Part shown: piece by piece, positions 39,346 through 49,073 of the stretch
Position numbering within the stretch: the stretch's first letter is position 1
Layout: each line of letters starts with the position of its first letter
Source of the DNA: Lewinellaceae bacterium
Lineage (GTDB): Bacteria > Bacteroidota > Bacteroidia > Chitinophagales > Saprospiraceae
NCBI GenBank assembly: GCA_020636255.1
Contig: JACJYE010000011.1
Span: 186,001-250,000 of the forward strand
Length of the DNA stretch: 64,000 bases
Direction: 5' to 3'
The notes under the pieces: model-generated
The model's database searches: none
What the model was told of the DNA's origin: nothing
What the model saw: only the letters and a program-made list of their open reading frames with translations
Translations under genes and position numbers: made by a program

Positions 39346-41550
39346 ATGATGAGGAAAACCACGGGTATGCTTCTGCTCCTGAGCCTAATGGCTTCCTGCA
39401 GGCCCAATGCAGGCAACAGCGATACTGAGCTCATCCTTCCCGAGTTTAAGGATTTTAAAATACAATACCCCGAAACCTATCGCGATACCGCTGTGGTGGA
39501 CGATTACTTCGGCCAGAAGGTTGCCGACCCCTACCGCTGGCTGGAAGACGGCGATTCGGACGCCACTTTTCAGTGGGTGGAAAAAGAGCGTTCGCTGACG
39601 GAAAACTATTTCAAAAACATCCCCTTCCGCGAAGCCATCCGCAGCCGGCTGGCCAGCCTGTGGAACTACGAACGTTATTCAGCCCCCATGAAACGGGGGG
39701 CGTTTTACTACATTTTCAAAAACGACGGCCTGCAGAACCAGGACGTCCTGTACCGCATGGCCACCATCGACGGCCCTATGGAGCCGGTGCTTAACCCCAA
39801 CAACTTTTCCGCCGACGGATCAGCGGCCCTGGGAGAATACGGCTTCTCAAAAGACGGCACCCTGCTGGCCTACCAGGCCTCGCAGGCGGGGTCCGACTGG
39901 CGCACCATCCTGGTCAAGAACCTTTCGACAGGGGGCATGCTGGCGGATACCGTACGCTGGGTGAAATTTTCGCCGGTATCCTGGTACCGCGACGGCTTTT
40001 TTTATTCGCGTTACCCCGCGCCAAAAGAAGGAGAAGCCCTGGCCGGCAAGAACGAATTCCACCAGGTCTATTACCACCGGGTTGGCACTCCGCAGGAAGC
40101 CGATGAACTGGCATACGCCGACCGCATGCACCCCCTGCGCAATGCCACAGCAGAGGTGACGGATGACGAGCACTACCTCATCCTCTACACTTCCGAATCG
40201 ACGAGCGGCAATGCCCTGTACTTTCGCGACCTCCGTTCGGATGTTCCTTATTTTACGCCGGTGGTGGAGTCTTTCGACTACGATTTCACCCTTGTGGGTA
40301 GTGACGATAATGCGCTGTATGTGCTCACGAACCATAAGGCGCCCAACAAAAGGCTGGTCCGCATCAGCACCCGGCAGCCCGACGTCCGCTACTGGCAGGA
40401 GGTCATTCCCGAATCGGGCGATGTCCTGCAGGAAGCTTATCTGTTCGGCGGAAAGCTGGTTGCCCACTACCTGCACGACGCTTGCAGCCAGGTGCGCGTT
40501 TTTGCGCTTGACGGCAAGGAAGCGCAGAGCCTTGATCTGCCCGGCCTGGGTGCAGTGCTCAACTTCAGCGGCAGGCCCGATAGCCCCGAGCTGTTTTACG
40601 AATACACTTCCCTGGCCCAACCGGCCACCGTATACCACCTCGCCCTGAACACCATGGCCCAAAGCGTGTACAAAAAAGCGGACATAGCCTTCGATAGCGA
40701 TGCATACGTGGCTAAGCAGGTGCAATACAAAAGCCATGACGGCACCATGATCCCCATGTTCATCGTGCACCGCAAGGGCCTGAAGCTGGACGGCGCCCGC
40801 CCCACCTTGTTGTACGGTTATGGCGGTTTCGACATCCCGGTACTGCCCATCTTTAACCGGACGCGTTATATGCTCTTTCCCGTCGTGCTCGAGAACGATG
40901 GCGTATGCGTGGTTGCCAATATCAGGGGCGGCGGCGAGTTCGGCAAGGCCTGGCACGAGGCGGGCACCAGGCGCAATAAGCAGAACGTCTTTGACGACTT
41001 TCAGGCCGCTGCGGAATACCTCATCGCCAACCATTATACTTCGCCTCAGAAGCTGGCCATCCATGGCGCTTCCAATGGCGGGCTGCTCGTCGGCGCCTGT
41101 CTGACGCAACGGCCCGACCTGTACGCCGTGGCCCTTCCGGCCGTCGGCGTGCTCGACATGCTGCGCTACCAGAAGTTCACTATCGGCTGGGCCTGGGCCG
41201 ACGACTACGGCTCCAGCGACAACCAGCAGGATTTCGATTACCTCTTTGCTTATTCGCCCCTGCACAATATCAGCAACGAAGCTTACCCGGCCACCCTGAT
41301 CACCACTGCCGACCATGACGACCGCGTGGTGCCTGCTCATTCTTTTAAATTCGCCGCTACCCTGCAGTCGAAGCAACAGGGCGCAGCGCCCATCCTGATC
41401 CGTATCGAACCAAGCGCAGGCCATGGCGCCGGTAAGCCTACCGCCAAACGCATAGCGGAAGGAGCCGATATGCTGGCCTTTATGTTCTACAATATGAAGG
41501 AAGGCTACCGACACCCCGTCGCCGGCCAGGTAACCGGTGGCAGCGAATAG
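39346..41550 (+). CDS. Prolyl oligopeptidase family serine peptidase (S9A), lipoprotein
   Basis: 734 residues. Lipoprotein signal ends LMASC. Residues about 30-440 are the seven-bladed propeller (DDYFGQKVADPYRWLEDGDSD near its start). The alpha/beta-hydrolase domain (about 450-720) has the triad S576 in GASNGGLL, D658 in ADHDDRVVP and H693 in SAGHGAGKP, plus YGYGGFDIPVLP and NIRGGGEFGKAWHEAG. It should cut short peptides after proline in the periplasm or at the cell surface. It is the only gene in its transcription unit. Confidence 0.94.
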   Translation: MMRKTTGMLLLLSLMASCRPNAGNSDTELILPEFKDFKIQYPETYRDTAVVDDYFGQKVADPYRWLEDGDSDATFQWVEKERSLTENYFKNIPFREAIRSRLASLWNYERYSAPMKRGAFYYIFKNDGLQNQDVLYRMATIDGPMEPVLNPNNFSADGSAALGEYGFSKDGTLLAYQASQAGSDWRTILVKNLSTGGMLADTVRWVKFSPVSWYRDGFFYSRYPAPKEGEALAGKNEFHQVYYHRVGTPQEADELAYADRMHPLRNATAEVTDDEHYLILYTSESTSGNALYFRDLRSDVPYFTPVVESFDYDFTLVGSDDNALYVLTNHKAPNKRLVRISTRQPDVRYWQEVIPESGDVLQEAYLFGGKLVAHYLHDACSQVRVFALDGKEAQSLDLPGLGAVLNFSGRPDSPELFYEYTSLAQPATVYHLALNTMAQSVYKKADIAFDSDAYVAKQVQYKSHDGTMIPMFIVHRKGLKLDGARPTLLYGYGGFDIPVLPIFNRTRYMLFPVVLENDGVCVVANIRGGGEFGKAWHEAGTRRNKQNVFDDFQAAAEYLIANHYTSPQKLAIHGASNGGLLVGACLTQRPDLYAVALPAVGVLDMLRYQKFTIGWAWADDYGSSDNQQDFDYLFAYSPLHNISNEAYPATLITTADHDDRVVPAHSFKFAATLQSKQQGAAPILIRIEPSAGHGAGKPTAKRIAEGADMLAFMFYNMKEGYRHPVAGQVTGGSE

Positions 41551-41696
41551 GTAAGGTTTTAGGTGAAGCATTTCAGGTTATCCGCTAACTGTATTACTTT
41601 GCAACCGCGATCGGGGATTGGGAGATAGGGGGACTTGGAGACTTGGAGACCTGGAGATGGAGGCCTGCGACGTAAAGCCAAGAAAGCGAGCTTACA

Positions 41697-41787
41697 CCCC
41701 ATACCTTGTACCTTGTGCCTTTTACCTTTTACCTTTTACCTTTTACCTTGTACCTTGTACCTTTTACCCCATACCCCATACCCCGTA
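41697..41787. repeat. Thirteen tandem heptamers CCYYDTA upstream of cdaA
   Basis: Exactly 13 x 7 bp: CCCCATA, CCTTGTA, CCTTGTG, four CCTTTTA, two CCTTGTA, CCTTTTA, two CCCCATA, CCCCGTA. The run ends 22 bp before the cdaA ATG. A GACTTGGA/GACCTGGA repeat lies just before it (about 41630-41657). The unit length matches the heptanucleotide STRR repeats described in cyanobacteria. Confidence 0.85.
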
Positions 41788-41809
41788 CGCCAAAACATGC
41801 AACCCGTAA

Positions 41810-42604
41810 ATGCTCTATCTGTTCCACATAGGATTTCTTCCCGTCCGCATCTGGGATGTGCTGGACATACTCATTGTGGGGTATCTGATCTATCAGATCT
41901 ACAAGTTGTTGCGGGGCAATATCGCTTTCAACATCTTCATTGGTGTGCTCATGATGTACATGGCCTGGTGGCTGGTCAAAGAGTTGGAGATGGACCTGTT
42001 GGCGGCGGTGCTGGGGCAGTTTGTCAGTGTGGGAGTGATCATTATCATCATTATTTTTCAGCCTGAGGTGCGGCGTTTCCTGCTCTTTTTGGGCAAGAAC
42101 ACCCTGAGGCAGCGATCCAATTTCGTAGGGCGCATTATCGACCGCAACCTGGAGGATACCGAAGAAAAGGCCCGGCAGCTTCGCGCCATCCGTTCGGCCC
42201 TGTTGCGCATGGGCAAAAAAAGGACAGGCGCTCTGATCGTGCTGGCCGGCAACCTCAACCTCGACGGCCTGGTGAGCGCCGGTATCACCCTGAATTCGGA
42301 GATCAGCGAGCCGCTGCTGGAGAGCATTTTCAATAAAGAAAGCCCGCTGCACGATGGCGCGGTGCTGATCGTCAATGGCCGCATACTATCGGCAAGTTGC
42401 ATCCTGCCGGTATCGGAAAATGTGCACCTGCCTTCTTCAGCGGGCCTGCGCCACCGGGCGGCGGTAGGCATTACCGAGCGGGCCGATGTGTCGGCCTTTG
42501 TCGTCTCCGAAGAGACGGGCTCCATCTCGTTCACTACCGATGGAAAGTTACACCAGGAAGTAGGAGAAGAAGAACTGATGAAACTACTGAATGAATATTT
42601 CTGA
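41810..42604 (+). CDS. cdaA: Diadenylate cyclase (c-di-AMP synthase)
   Basis: 264 residues. Three membrane helices (about 14-30, 36-55, 66-84) and a DAC domain (about 95-255) with D182-G-A in LHDGAVLIV and R214-H-R in GLRHRAAVGI, the two catalytic motifs. It makes c-di-AMP from two ATP at the membrane and controls K+, turgor and wall homeostasis in many bacteria. No CdaR or GlmM partner lies beside it. A heptamer array of 91 bp lies directly upstream and may affect expression. The GNAT gene follows after 27 bp. Confidence 0.95.
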   Translation: MLYLFHIGFLPVRIWDVLDILIVGYLIYQIYKLLRGNIAFNIFIGVLMMYMAWWLVKELEMDLLAAVLGQFVSVGVIIIIIIFQPEVRRFLLFLGKNTLRQRSNFVGRIIDRNLEDTEEKARQLRAIRSALLRMGKKRTGALIVLAGNLNLDGLVSAGITLNSEISEPLLESIFNKESPLHDGAVLIVNGRILSASCILPVSENVHLPSSAGLRHRAAVGITERADVSAFVVSEETGSISFTTDGKLHQEVGEEELMKLLNEYF

Positions 42605-42631
42605 CCCGACAAGCGGGAACCCCTGTAAACC

Positions 42632-43162
42632 ATGGAATTACAGCGACTGGAAGAATTTCAAATCGATGACAGGGCCGAATCACAGATCGCTGCGTTGCTG
42701 GGCCAGTGCTTTCCGGGATATCCGGAAGGGCGGGCCTATTTCAAGCAGCTGCCCGATTTTCGCTACCTCTGCTGGGAGGGCGGCCAGCTGATTGCCCACA
42801 TGGCCGTCGAACACCGCATGGTCTACAACGACGGCGAGGTATTTCGCATATTCGGCATTGCCGACCTATGCGTGGCAGAGGCTTTTCAGCATCGCAAGCT
42901 GGCCAGCCGCCTGATCTCCGAGCTTTCAATACTGGGCCAGAACCACCGTATCGATTTTTTACTGCTCATGGCCAAAGACCACGGCCTTTATCTGAACAAT
43001 GGCTTCGAACTGGTTGCCAACGATTGCCAATGGCTCATTATACAGGAGCACCGGGCCCTGGGCATTGCCCACCGCCGCGTACCATCGAGCCTGATGGTAA
43101 AGCCTCTGGGCAGGAAGCAATGGCGGCCTGGTTTTCTCGACTTGCTGGGGCACGTGTTTTAG
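42632..43162 (+). CDS. GNAT-family N-acetyltransferase
   Basis: 176 residues. The N-terminal half has CFPGYPEGRAYFKQLPDFRYL, typical of GNAT proteins with a long first strand region. The acetyl-CoA loop is GIADLCVAEAFQHRKLASRLISE, with Q-H-R-K-L-A in place of the canonical Q/RxxGxG/A, so the pyrophosphate loop is altered. NNGFELV is the late GF motif. The substrate is unknown. It follows cdaA closely and is probably in its operon. Confidence 0.82.
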   Translation: MELQRLEEFQIDDRAESQIAALLGQCFPGYPEGRAYFKQLPDFRYLCWEGGQLIAHMAVEHRMVYNDGEVFRIFGIADLCVAEAFQHRKLASRLISELSILGQNHRIDFLLLMAKDHGLYLNNGFELVANDCQWLIIQEHRALGIAHRRVPSSLMVKPLGRKQWRPGFLDLLGHVF

Positions 43163-43237
43163 GCGCCGCCCGGGCGTGCGATTAGGGGAATGTTTCGTAC
43201 TTTAGCCCAATAAGTAAAGCCAAATAAATAATACGAT

Positions 43238-44626
43238 ATGCAAGCTGTACAGGATTATATCCAGCAAAACAAAAAGCGCTATCTGGAGGAGTTGTTCGAA
43301 CTACTACGCATCCCTTCCATCAGTGCTGATTCCGATTACAAAGGTGAAGTAGAGCGGGCGGCGGAATTCGTTGCCGAGAGCCTTCGCAAAGCTCAGGCCG
43401 ATAAGGTGGAAGTGTGCCCTACCGCCGGCAACCCTATCGTTTACGGAGAAAAGATCATCAACCCGGCCCTGCCTACCGTTTTGGTCTATGGCCATTACGA
43501 CGTTCAGCCCCCCGACCCGCTCGAACTGTGGGAGTCGGGGCCGTTCGAACCGGTGGTGAAAAAGACCGAGCTGCACCCCGACGGGGCCATCTTCGCCCGG
43601 GGCTCCTGCGATGATAAGGGGCAGGTATTTATGCACATCAAAGCCGTGGAGGCGATGCTGGCCAAGGGCGGCCTTCCCTGCAATGTAAAATTCATGATCG
43701 AAGGCGAGGAAGAGGTCGGTTCCGTCAACCTGGGCGTTTTCTGCCGCGAGAACGCTGCCCGCCTGGCCTGCGACACCATCCTCATCTCCGACACCTCCAT
43801 CCTCAGCAACGAGCACCCTTCCATCACGGTAGGCCTGCGGGGGCTGAGTTATGTGGAAGTGGAAGTGACGGGCCCCAACCGCGACCTGCACTCCGGCGTT
43901 TATGGCGGCGCGGTGGCGAACCCCGTCAACATACTCTGCCAGATGATAGCCTCCCTGCAGGATGAGGACAACCGCATAACCATTCCCGGCTTCTACGACG
44001 ATGTGCTGGAGCTGAGCGCCGAAGAGCGCACGCAGATGAACAAGGCGCCTTTCGACCTGGGGCATTACAAAAAAGACCTGGGCATCGGCGATGTGCGGGG
44101 TGAGAAAGGTTATACCACCCTCGAGCGGGCCACGATCCGGCCTACCCTCGATGTGAACGGCATCTGGGGCGGTTATATCGGCAAGGGCGCCAAAACCGTG
44201 CTGCCCTCCAAAGCATCGGCCAAGATCAGCATGCGCCTGGTGCCCAACCAGCATCCCGATAAGATCACGGAGCTTTTTCAGAAGCATTTTGAAAGCATAG
44301 CGCCGCCTTCTGTTCAGGTAAAGGTCATACCGCACCACGGCGGAGAACCCGTGGTGACGCCGACGGATACTACGGAATATCTGGCCGCCGCGCGCGCCAT
44401 GGCCCAGGCTTTCGGCAAACAACCCATACCCACGCGGGAAGGCGGTAGCATTCCCATCGTGGCGCTATTCGAGCAGGTGCTCGGCGTAAAATCCGTGCTT
44501 ATGGGCTTCGGGCTGGATTCGGATTCCATCCACTCGCCCAACGAGCATTACGGCCTGTTCAATTTCTACAAGGGCATCGAAACGATCCCTTATTTCTACC
44601 AGTATTACGCCGAATCGAAGCTCTAA
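43238..44626 (+). CDS. M20-family metallodipeptidase
   Basis: 462 residues. The di-zinc ligands are in place: VYGHYDVQPPDP, RGSCDDKGQVFMH, the general base in EGEEEVGS, ISDTS and a late His in GFGLDSDSIHSPNEHY. The dimerisation lid lies about 190-350 (RDLHSGVYGGAVANP). It is the carnosinase/CNDP-like branch and should hydrolyse dipeptides in the cytoplasm. Its stop TAA (44624-44626) overlaps the stop TAG of the convergent MFS gene. Confidence 0.93.
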   Translation: MQAVQDYIQQNKKRYLEELFELLRIPSISADSDYKGEVERAAEFVAESLRKAQADKVEVCPTAGNPIVYGEKIINPALPTVLVYGHYDVQPPDPLELWESGPFEPVVKKTELHPDGAIFARGSCDDKGQVFMHIKAVEAMLAKGGLPCNVKFMIEGEEEVGSVNLGVFCRENAARLACDTILISDTSILSNEHPSITVGLRGLSYVEVEVTGPNRDLHSGVYGGAVANPVNILCQMIASLQDEDNRITIPGFYDDVLELSAEERTQMNKAPFDLGHYKKDLGIGDVRGEKGYTTLERATIRPTLDVNGIWGGYIGKGAKTVLPSKASAKISMRLVPNQHPDKITELFQKHFESIAPPSVQVKVIPHHGGEPVVTPTDTTEYLAAARAMAQAFGKQPIPTREGGSIPIVALFEQVLGVKSVLMGFGLDSDSIHSPNEHYGLFNFYKGIETIPYFYQYYAESKL

Positions 44627-45876
44627 TGCGTTCCGCCTTCAAAGGGTATCTTATCCGTTTCCTTTTTGAAGAAGTATAACACGAAGAGGATAATGGCCAT
44701 CGGGATGAGCAGCAGGTAGAACGCGATCTGCTCTTTACCCGCAAAAACGCCGAAAAGGTTACCCGTGATGATGGAGCCGGTAGTGCCGCCCAAGGCGGAG
44801 AACACCACGATCAGGCCCGACATAGGGGCGTGTTGTTTCACCGGCAGCTTACTGAGGATCACCGAGTTGATGGCCGGGTAGATCGGCGCCAGGCTGATGC
44901 CGATGAGGGGGACGAGGTAGGCAGCCAGAGGCGCATTGCTCCAGCCTGTCACTTCATGGTTTACACCCTTGCCGGCAATGGACAGGCTGATGAGCATCAG
45001 GACGCCGGCGGCTACTATGCAGAAGGAGAGCACCTTGAACCAGTGCAGCTTCTTCAATACCAGCCCGCCGGCGAAGCGCCCTACGGCCAGCGAAAGCGCC
45101 AGGATGCTCGTCATCTGTATGCTCAATGAGGTGGGCAGCTTGAATACGCGTTTGTTAAACGACGGCAGCCAGCTCATCAGCCCCTGCTCGATGAGCACGT
45201 ACAGGAAAACGCTGATAATGAAGATGAGCACCAGCGGCCGGATGATCAGTTTGAGCATGTCGCCGAATTCTTCGGGCAGGCTTTTCTTTTCTTCCTGTTG
45301 AACCCGCGATTCATCGAGCCGGGTGGTGAACAATAACAGGAAAGCGGCCAGGGCGATGGCAGCCAGCATGTAGTAAACCCTGAACCAGTCGGTAGACTGC
45401 GCGTTGGTATCGTCGACAAAGGCGCTGAAAATGAAATATCCCGACAGGACGCCCACCATGAAAAAGGACTCCAGGAAGTTCATAAAGCTGACGTGTTCTT
45501 TCTCGTTGTCGGTGACCAGCCCGATGGTGGCGAAGACGGATACCTTGATCAGGGCAAAGCTGATGCCCGTGGCGGCAAACAGCAGGCGCGTTGCCCAGAA
45601 TGCCTGTAAGGAAGGCATGGCCAGCGCAACGACGGCAATGAACCCCAGCGCCAGCAGCATGGCCCGCTTGTAGCCGATGCGCACGATGTAGGAGGCGATC
45701 AGAAAGGACGTGATGGCGATGCTCAGGTCTTTGAAGGCTTCGAGCGTGCTCGCCGTCGCTTCCGTCACGCCGAAATTGTTCTGAACCTGCAGGATGACCG
45801 TGCCCACGCTGTTCAGCAGAATGGCAAATACGAAGTAGTTGAGAAACAGGGAAAGCTTGATCCGCCAGTTTTTCAT
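44623..45876 (-). CDS. MFS transporter, probably for a sugar
   Basis: 417 residues from ATG 45876 (420 from 45885). Twelve membrane helices in two six-helix halves; the MFS loop 2-3 motif is weak (RIGYKRAMLL) and the segment LIGISLAPIYPAINSVIL resembles FucP/glucose permease types. The divergent neighbour is a cytoplasmic trehalase, so trehalose or another disaccharide is the likely cargo (inference from context). The start has no Shine-Dalgarno sequence. Confidence 0.82.
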   Translation of the reverse strand: MKNWRIKLSLFLNYFVFAILLNSVGTVILQVQNNFGVTEATASTLEAFKDLSIAITSFLIASYIVRIGYKRAMLLALGFIAVVALAMPSLQAFWATRLLFAATGISFALIKVSVFATIGLVTDNEKEHVSFMNFLESFFMVGVLSGYFIFSAFVDDTNAQSTDWFRVYYMLAAIALAAFLLLFTTRLDESRVQQEEKKSLPEEFGDMLKLIIRPLVLIFIISVFLYVLIEQGLMSWLPSFNKRVFKLPTSLSIQMTSILALSLAVGRFAGGLVLKKLHWFKVLSFCIVAAGVLMLISLSIAGKGVNHEVTGWSNAPLAAYLVPLIGISLAPIYPAINSVILSKLPVKQHAPMSGLIVVFSALGGTTGSIITGNLFGVFAGKEQIAFYLLLIPMAIILFVLYFFKKETDKIPFEGGTH

Positions 45877-45990
45877 GAAGTGCAATTTAGTGGGTGTGAA
45901 AGGAGCTCCGGTTCATTTTTTGGAAGCTACAAAGGCCGTTTCCCGTAAAAATATTAATTTTCTCCATCTCACTTAATTTAATTTGCTGCC

Positions 45991-47490
45991 ATGTCCCAAT
46001 ACATGCCTCCTGATTCCGTTTATGGGCCTTTGTTCGAAGCTGTCCAAACGGAGCATATCTTCCCCGACTCCAAGACCTTTGTCGACTGCATACCCCGGGT
46101 GGCCCCGGGGCTGGCCCTGGAGCGCTATCTGGCCAGTAAGGATGACCCCGGTTTCAACCTGAAGGATTTCGTGCTGGAACATTTTGAGCTGCCCCGCAAC
46201 TATGCCAGTGGCTTCGAGGCCGACAGCAGCCGGCCGGTAGAGGAGCACATCAATGCTTTGTGGCCCGTGCTGTCCAGGCAGGCAGACGAGGATGTGGAGG
46301 GCAGCTCGCTCATCCCGCTGCCCCATCCCTACATCGTTCCCGGCGGGCGCTTCGGCGAGATCTATTACTGGGACAGCTATTTTACCATGCTGGGCCTGCA
46401 TTCGGCCGGACGGGTGGACATGATCGAACACATGGTGGATAATTTCAGCTACCTCATCGATGCCCTGGGCTTCATCCCCAACGGCAACCGCAGCTACTTC
46501 CTGAGCCGGTCGCAGCCGCCCTTTTATTCCCTGATGGTGCGCCTGTTGCTGGAAGAGAAAGGCGAGGCTCTGCTCGACAAATACCTGCCCCGCCTCGAAA
46601 GGGAGTATGCGTTCTGGATGGAAGGCTCTTCCATGCTGGGGCATGAGAAAACTGCCGCGCGGCACGTCGCCCGCATGCCCGACGGCAGCCTGCTGAACCG
46701 CTATTGGGATCATAGTGACAAAGCCCGGCAGGAGTCGTACGGCGAAGACATCGAACTGGCGGGATCCACCCAACGCGATAGCCGGGAGCTGTTCCGCGAC
46801 CTGCGCGCCGCCTGCGAGTCAGGCTGGGATTTCAGCGCCCGCTGGTTCCGCGACGGTTTTACTTTTTCCACAATACGCACTACCGAACTGGCACCGGTCG
46901 ACCTCAACGCCTTGTTGTACCATCTGGAGATCATGATCGCCCGGGCTTATGCCTGGCAAGGGCACGAAGACAAGATGGAGGCTTACCGGCAGAAGGCCGA
47001 ACAGCGCAAGGATGCCTTACTGTACTACTGCTGGGAAGAGGAGAGCGGCTATTTCCAGGACTACGATTTCGTGCATGGACAACCTACGGGCATCCCATCC
47101 CTGGCTACGGCCTTTCCGCTGTACTTCAACCTGGCTACTGCCGAACAGGCGGAGCGCGTGGCGGCGAACATTCAGCGGTATTTTCTCAAAGCGGGCGGGT
47201 TGGTGAGCACCCTCATCCACTCGGGCCAGCAGTGGGACGCTCCCAATGGCTGGGCCCCACTTCAATGGATCGCCATCCAGGGGCTGCGCAACTATGGCCA
47301 TAGTGAATTGGCCGGCGAGATCAGGCGCCGCTGGATGGCCCTGAATATCCGCGTTTACGAAAACACCGGCAAGATGGTGGAGAAATACAATGTGGAAGAT
47401 ATGAGCCTGCTGGCCGGCGGCGGGGAATACCCCGTACAGGACGGCTTCGGCTGGAGCAATGGAGTATTGCTGCGCCTGCTGAAAGAATGA
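45991..47490 (+). CDS. treF: Alpha,alpha-trehalase (GH37), cytoplasmic type
   Basis: 499 residues without a signal peptide, so probably cytoplasmic. Both GH37 signatures are present: PGGRFGEIYYWDSYFTM (about 112-128) and QWDAPNGWAP (about 412-421). The catalytic-domain segments GFIPNGNRSYFLSRSQPP, SGWDFSARWF and VEKYNVEDM, and the Gly-rich GGGGEYPVQDGFGWSNGV near the end, are typical. It splits trehalose into two glucose, which glucokinase can phosphorylate. Divergent from the MFS carrier with 114 bp between. Confidence 0.95.
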   Translation: MSQYMPPDSVYGPLFEAVQTEHIFPDSKTFVDCIPRVAPGLALERYLASKDDPGFNLKDFVLEHFELPRNYASGFEADSSRPVEEHINALWPVLSRQADEDVEGSSLIPLPHPYIVPGGRFGEIYYWDSYFTMLGLHSAGRVDMIEHMVDNFSYLIDALGFIPNGNRSYFLSRSQPPFYSLMVRLLLEEKGEALLDKYLPRLEREYAFWMEGSSMLGHEKTAARHVARMPDGSLLNRYWDHSDKARQESYGEDIELAGSTQRDSRELFRDLRAACESGWDFSARWFRDGFTFSTIRTTELAPVDLNALLYHLEIMIARAYAWQGHEDKMEAYRQKAEQRKDALLYYCWEEESGYFQDYDFVHGQPTGIPSLATAFPLYFNLATAEQAERVAANIQRYFLKAGGLVSTLIHSGQQWDAPNGWAPLQWIAIQGLRNYGHSELAGEIRRRWMALNIRVYENTGKMVEKYNVEDMSLLAGGGEYPVQDGFGWSNGVLLRLLKE

Positions 47491-47501
47491 ATGCCCGTCG
47501 T

Positions 47502-48950
47502 TCAGCTTTCTACAAAATACATATCCACCTCCCCGATATTTTTCGCCGGCACCTTGCCGCGGTGGCTGCAGCTGAATTGCTCCTTCACCAGTTCGAAAGT
47601 GCTGCGCGACAGGTTGACCCTGCCGGCCTGGCCTGCCGATTCCATGCGCGCCGCGATGTTTACCGTATCTCCCCAGATGTCGTAAGCGAATTTTTTAGCG
47701 CCGACCACCCCGGCTACCACAGGGCCGGTATGGACGCCGATGCGGGCGCCGGCAAAGGGGATGTCCTTGGCCTGGCTTAGCCAGTCCTGCATTTCCAACC
47801 CGGCGGCCACTACTTCGGAGGCATGGCTTCCGTTGGGCTGAGGCAGCCCGCCGGCGCACATATAAGCATCACCGATGGTCTTGATCTTTTCCAGGCCGTG
47901 GCGTTCCACGATCTCGTCAAAAGCGCGGAAGCACTCGTCAAGGGCGTTGACCAGTTCCTGGGGTGCCAGCTCGCTGGCCGTGCGGCTGAAGTCCTTGAAG
48001 TCGGTAAACAGTACCGTCACTTCCTTGAAGTGCCTGGCAGGGGCTTTGCCGTTGATCTTGAGCTCTTCGGCCACAGCGGCGGGCAGGATGTTGAGCAGCA
48101 GCGCCTCCGACCGTTTGCGTTCGTCCTCGATGATCTTGTTCTTGCGGCGGGAGTTGAAGTACAGCCAGAGCAGTATGCCGGCTATGGCGATCACTGCGCC
48201 TGCGATCACCAGCAGGAGGGCCAGGCGGTTGCGCTGGCGCGTCAGCTGCGTTTCCTGTACCTGCAGGTCGGACTGCGCCTGGGCGACCAGCAGCGAGTCC
48301 TGCAGGCGGGCCATGGAAATGGAGTCGATCATCTGTTGTTTGCGCGCCAGCATCAGCTCCTGCTGGGCCTGGTCGAGGTTGAGCGCGGCGATCTCCGACC
48401 GGTATTTTTTTTCCAGGCTCTCTTTTTCCAGTTTCAGCTCATCGAGCTGTTTATTGACAACATCGTTGTGGGTGCTGAATTCGAGGAGCTTGTTTTGTAC
48501 CACACTTCGCAGCGTCGGTTTGCCTTCGTCGGCTATGCCGCCTTCGGAGGGGATGACGGGCGGCGGCGGTACCGGCACCGGCTTATCCATGAGGCTTTGC
48601 GACCAGAAAGCGACTTCCTGGAGCAGGGAGTCCTGGCCGGCCTGTTCGGCAAAACGATAGGCTTCTTTGAGCTTTTTTTCTACCTCCCGCATGATGCGCC
48701 GCCGTTCGGAATTGGCGCCGTCTTCGGAGATCGCCCTGGCCTCCAGCACCAGTGCTTGTGCCATGATATCGATTTCGCCGTCGCGCACGCCGTTGCGGTA
48801 AGCCTCGCGGGCCACCAGCACCGCCTGTTTGAAGCGGTCCTGGTCCAGCAGTTTCCTGGTGATCTCCAACTGGTCACGAGCCTGGGCGTGGATGAAAGCA
48901 GGGGCAATCGATAACAAAAGCAGGCTAAAAGTGATGGCTATGTTTTTCAT
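47502..48950 (-). CDS. Class III adenylate cyclase with periplasmic coiled coil
   Basis: 482 residues. Signal peptide about 1-23, periplasmic helical and coiled-coil part (about 25-240, with a Pro-rich stretch VPVPPPP near 130), one membrane helix (about 243-265) and a cytosolic cyclase domain (about 295-480). Metal Asp D317 and D361, ATP-specifying K357 and D424, and transition-state N431 and R435 are all present, so it should be an active homodimeric adenylate cyclase. The sensor ligand is unknown. It converges with the trehalase gene with 11 bp between stops. Confidence 0.92.
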   Translation of the reverse strand: MKNIAITFSLLLLSIAPAFIHAQARDQLEITRKLLDQDRFKQAVLVAREAYRNGVRDGEIDIMAQALVLEARAISEDGANSERRRIMREVEKKLKEAYRFAEQAGQDSLLQEVAFWSQSLMDKPVPVPPPPVIPSEGGIADEGKPTLRSVVQNKLLEFSTHNDVVNKQLDELKLEKESLEKKYRSEIAALNLDQAQQELMLARKQQMIDSISMARLQDSLLVAQAQSDLQVQETQLTRQRNRLALLLVIAGAVIAIAGILLWLYFNSRRKNKIIEDERKRSEALLLNILPAAVAEELKINGKAPARHFKEVTVLFTDFKDFSRTASELAPQELVNALDECFRAFDEIVERHGLEKIKTIGDAYMCAGGLPQPNGSHASEVVAAGLEMQDWLSQAKDIPFAGARIGVHTGPVVAGVVGAKKFAYDIWGDTVNIAARMESAGQAGRVNLSRSTFELVKEQFSCSHRGKVPAKNIGEVDMYFVES

Positions 48951-49073
48951 AAAAAGGGTAAAAGGCTGGTCAAATTCAGGTGTACGTGATTTTGGGTGGG
49001 AAGTTCGGGAAAAATTGCAAGACTTAGCGAGGTGTGGGGTGGATTTTCCCGAGCTCCCCCTTTTGTTAAGGCG

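Noticed and set aside
39847..41571. Minus-strand frame of 574 codons over the prolyl oligopeptidase gene
   Set aside because: The plus frame holds the complete catalytic triad; this one has no recognisable domain.
47502..48950. Regulatory link between the adenylate cyclase and trehalase genes
   Set aside because: They are convergent and no CRP-type site was recognised; adjacency alone is not evidence.
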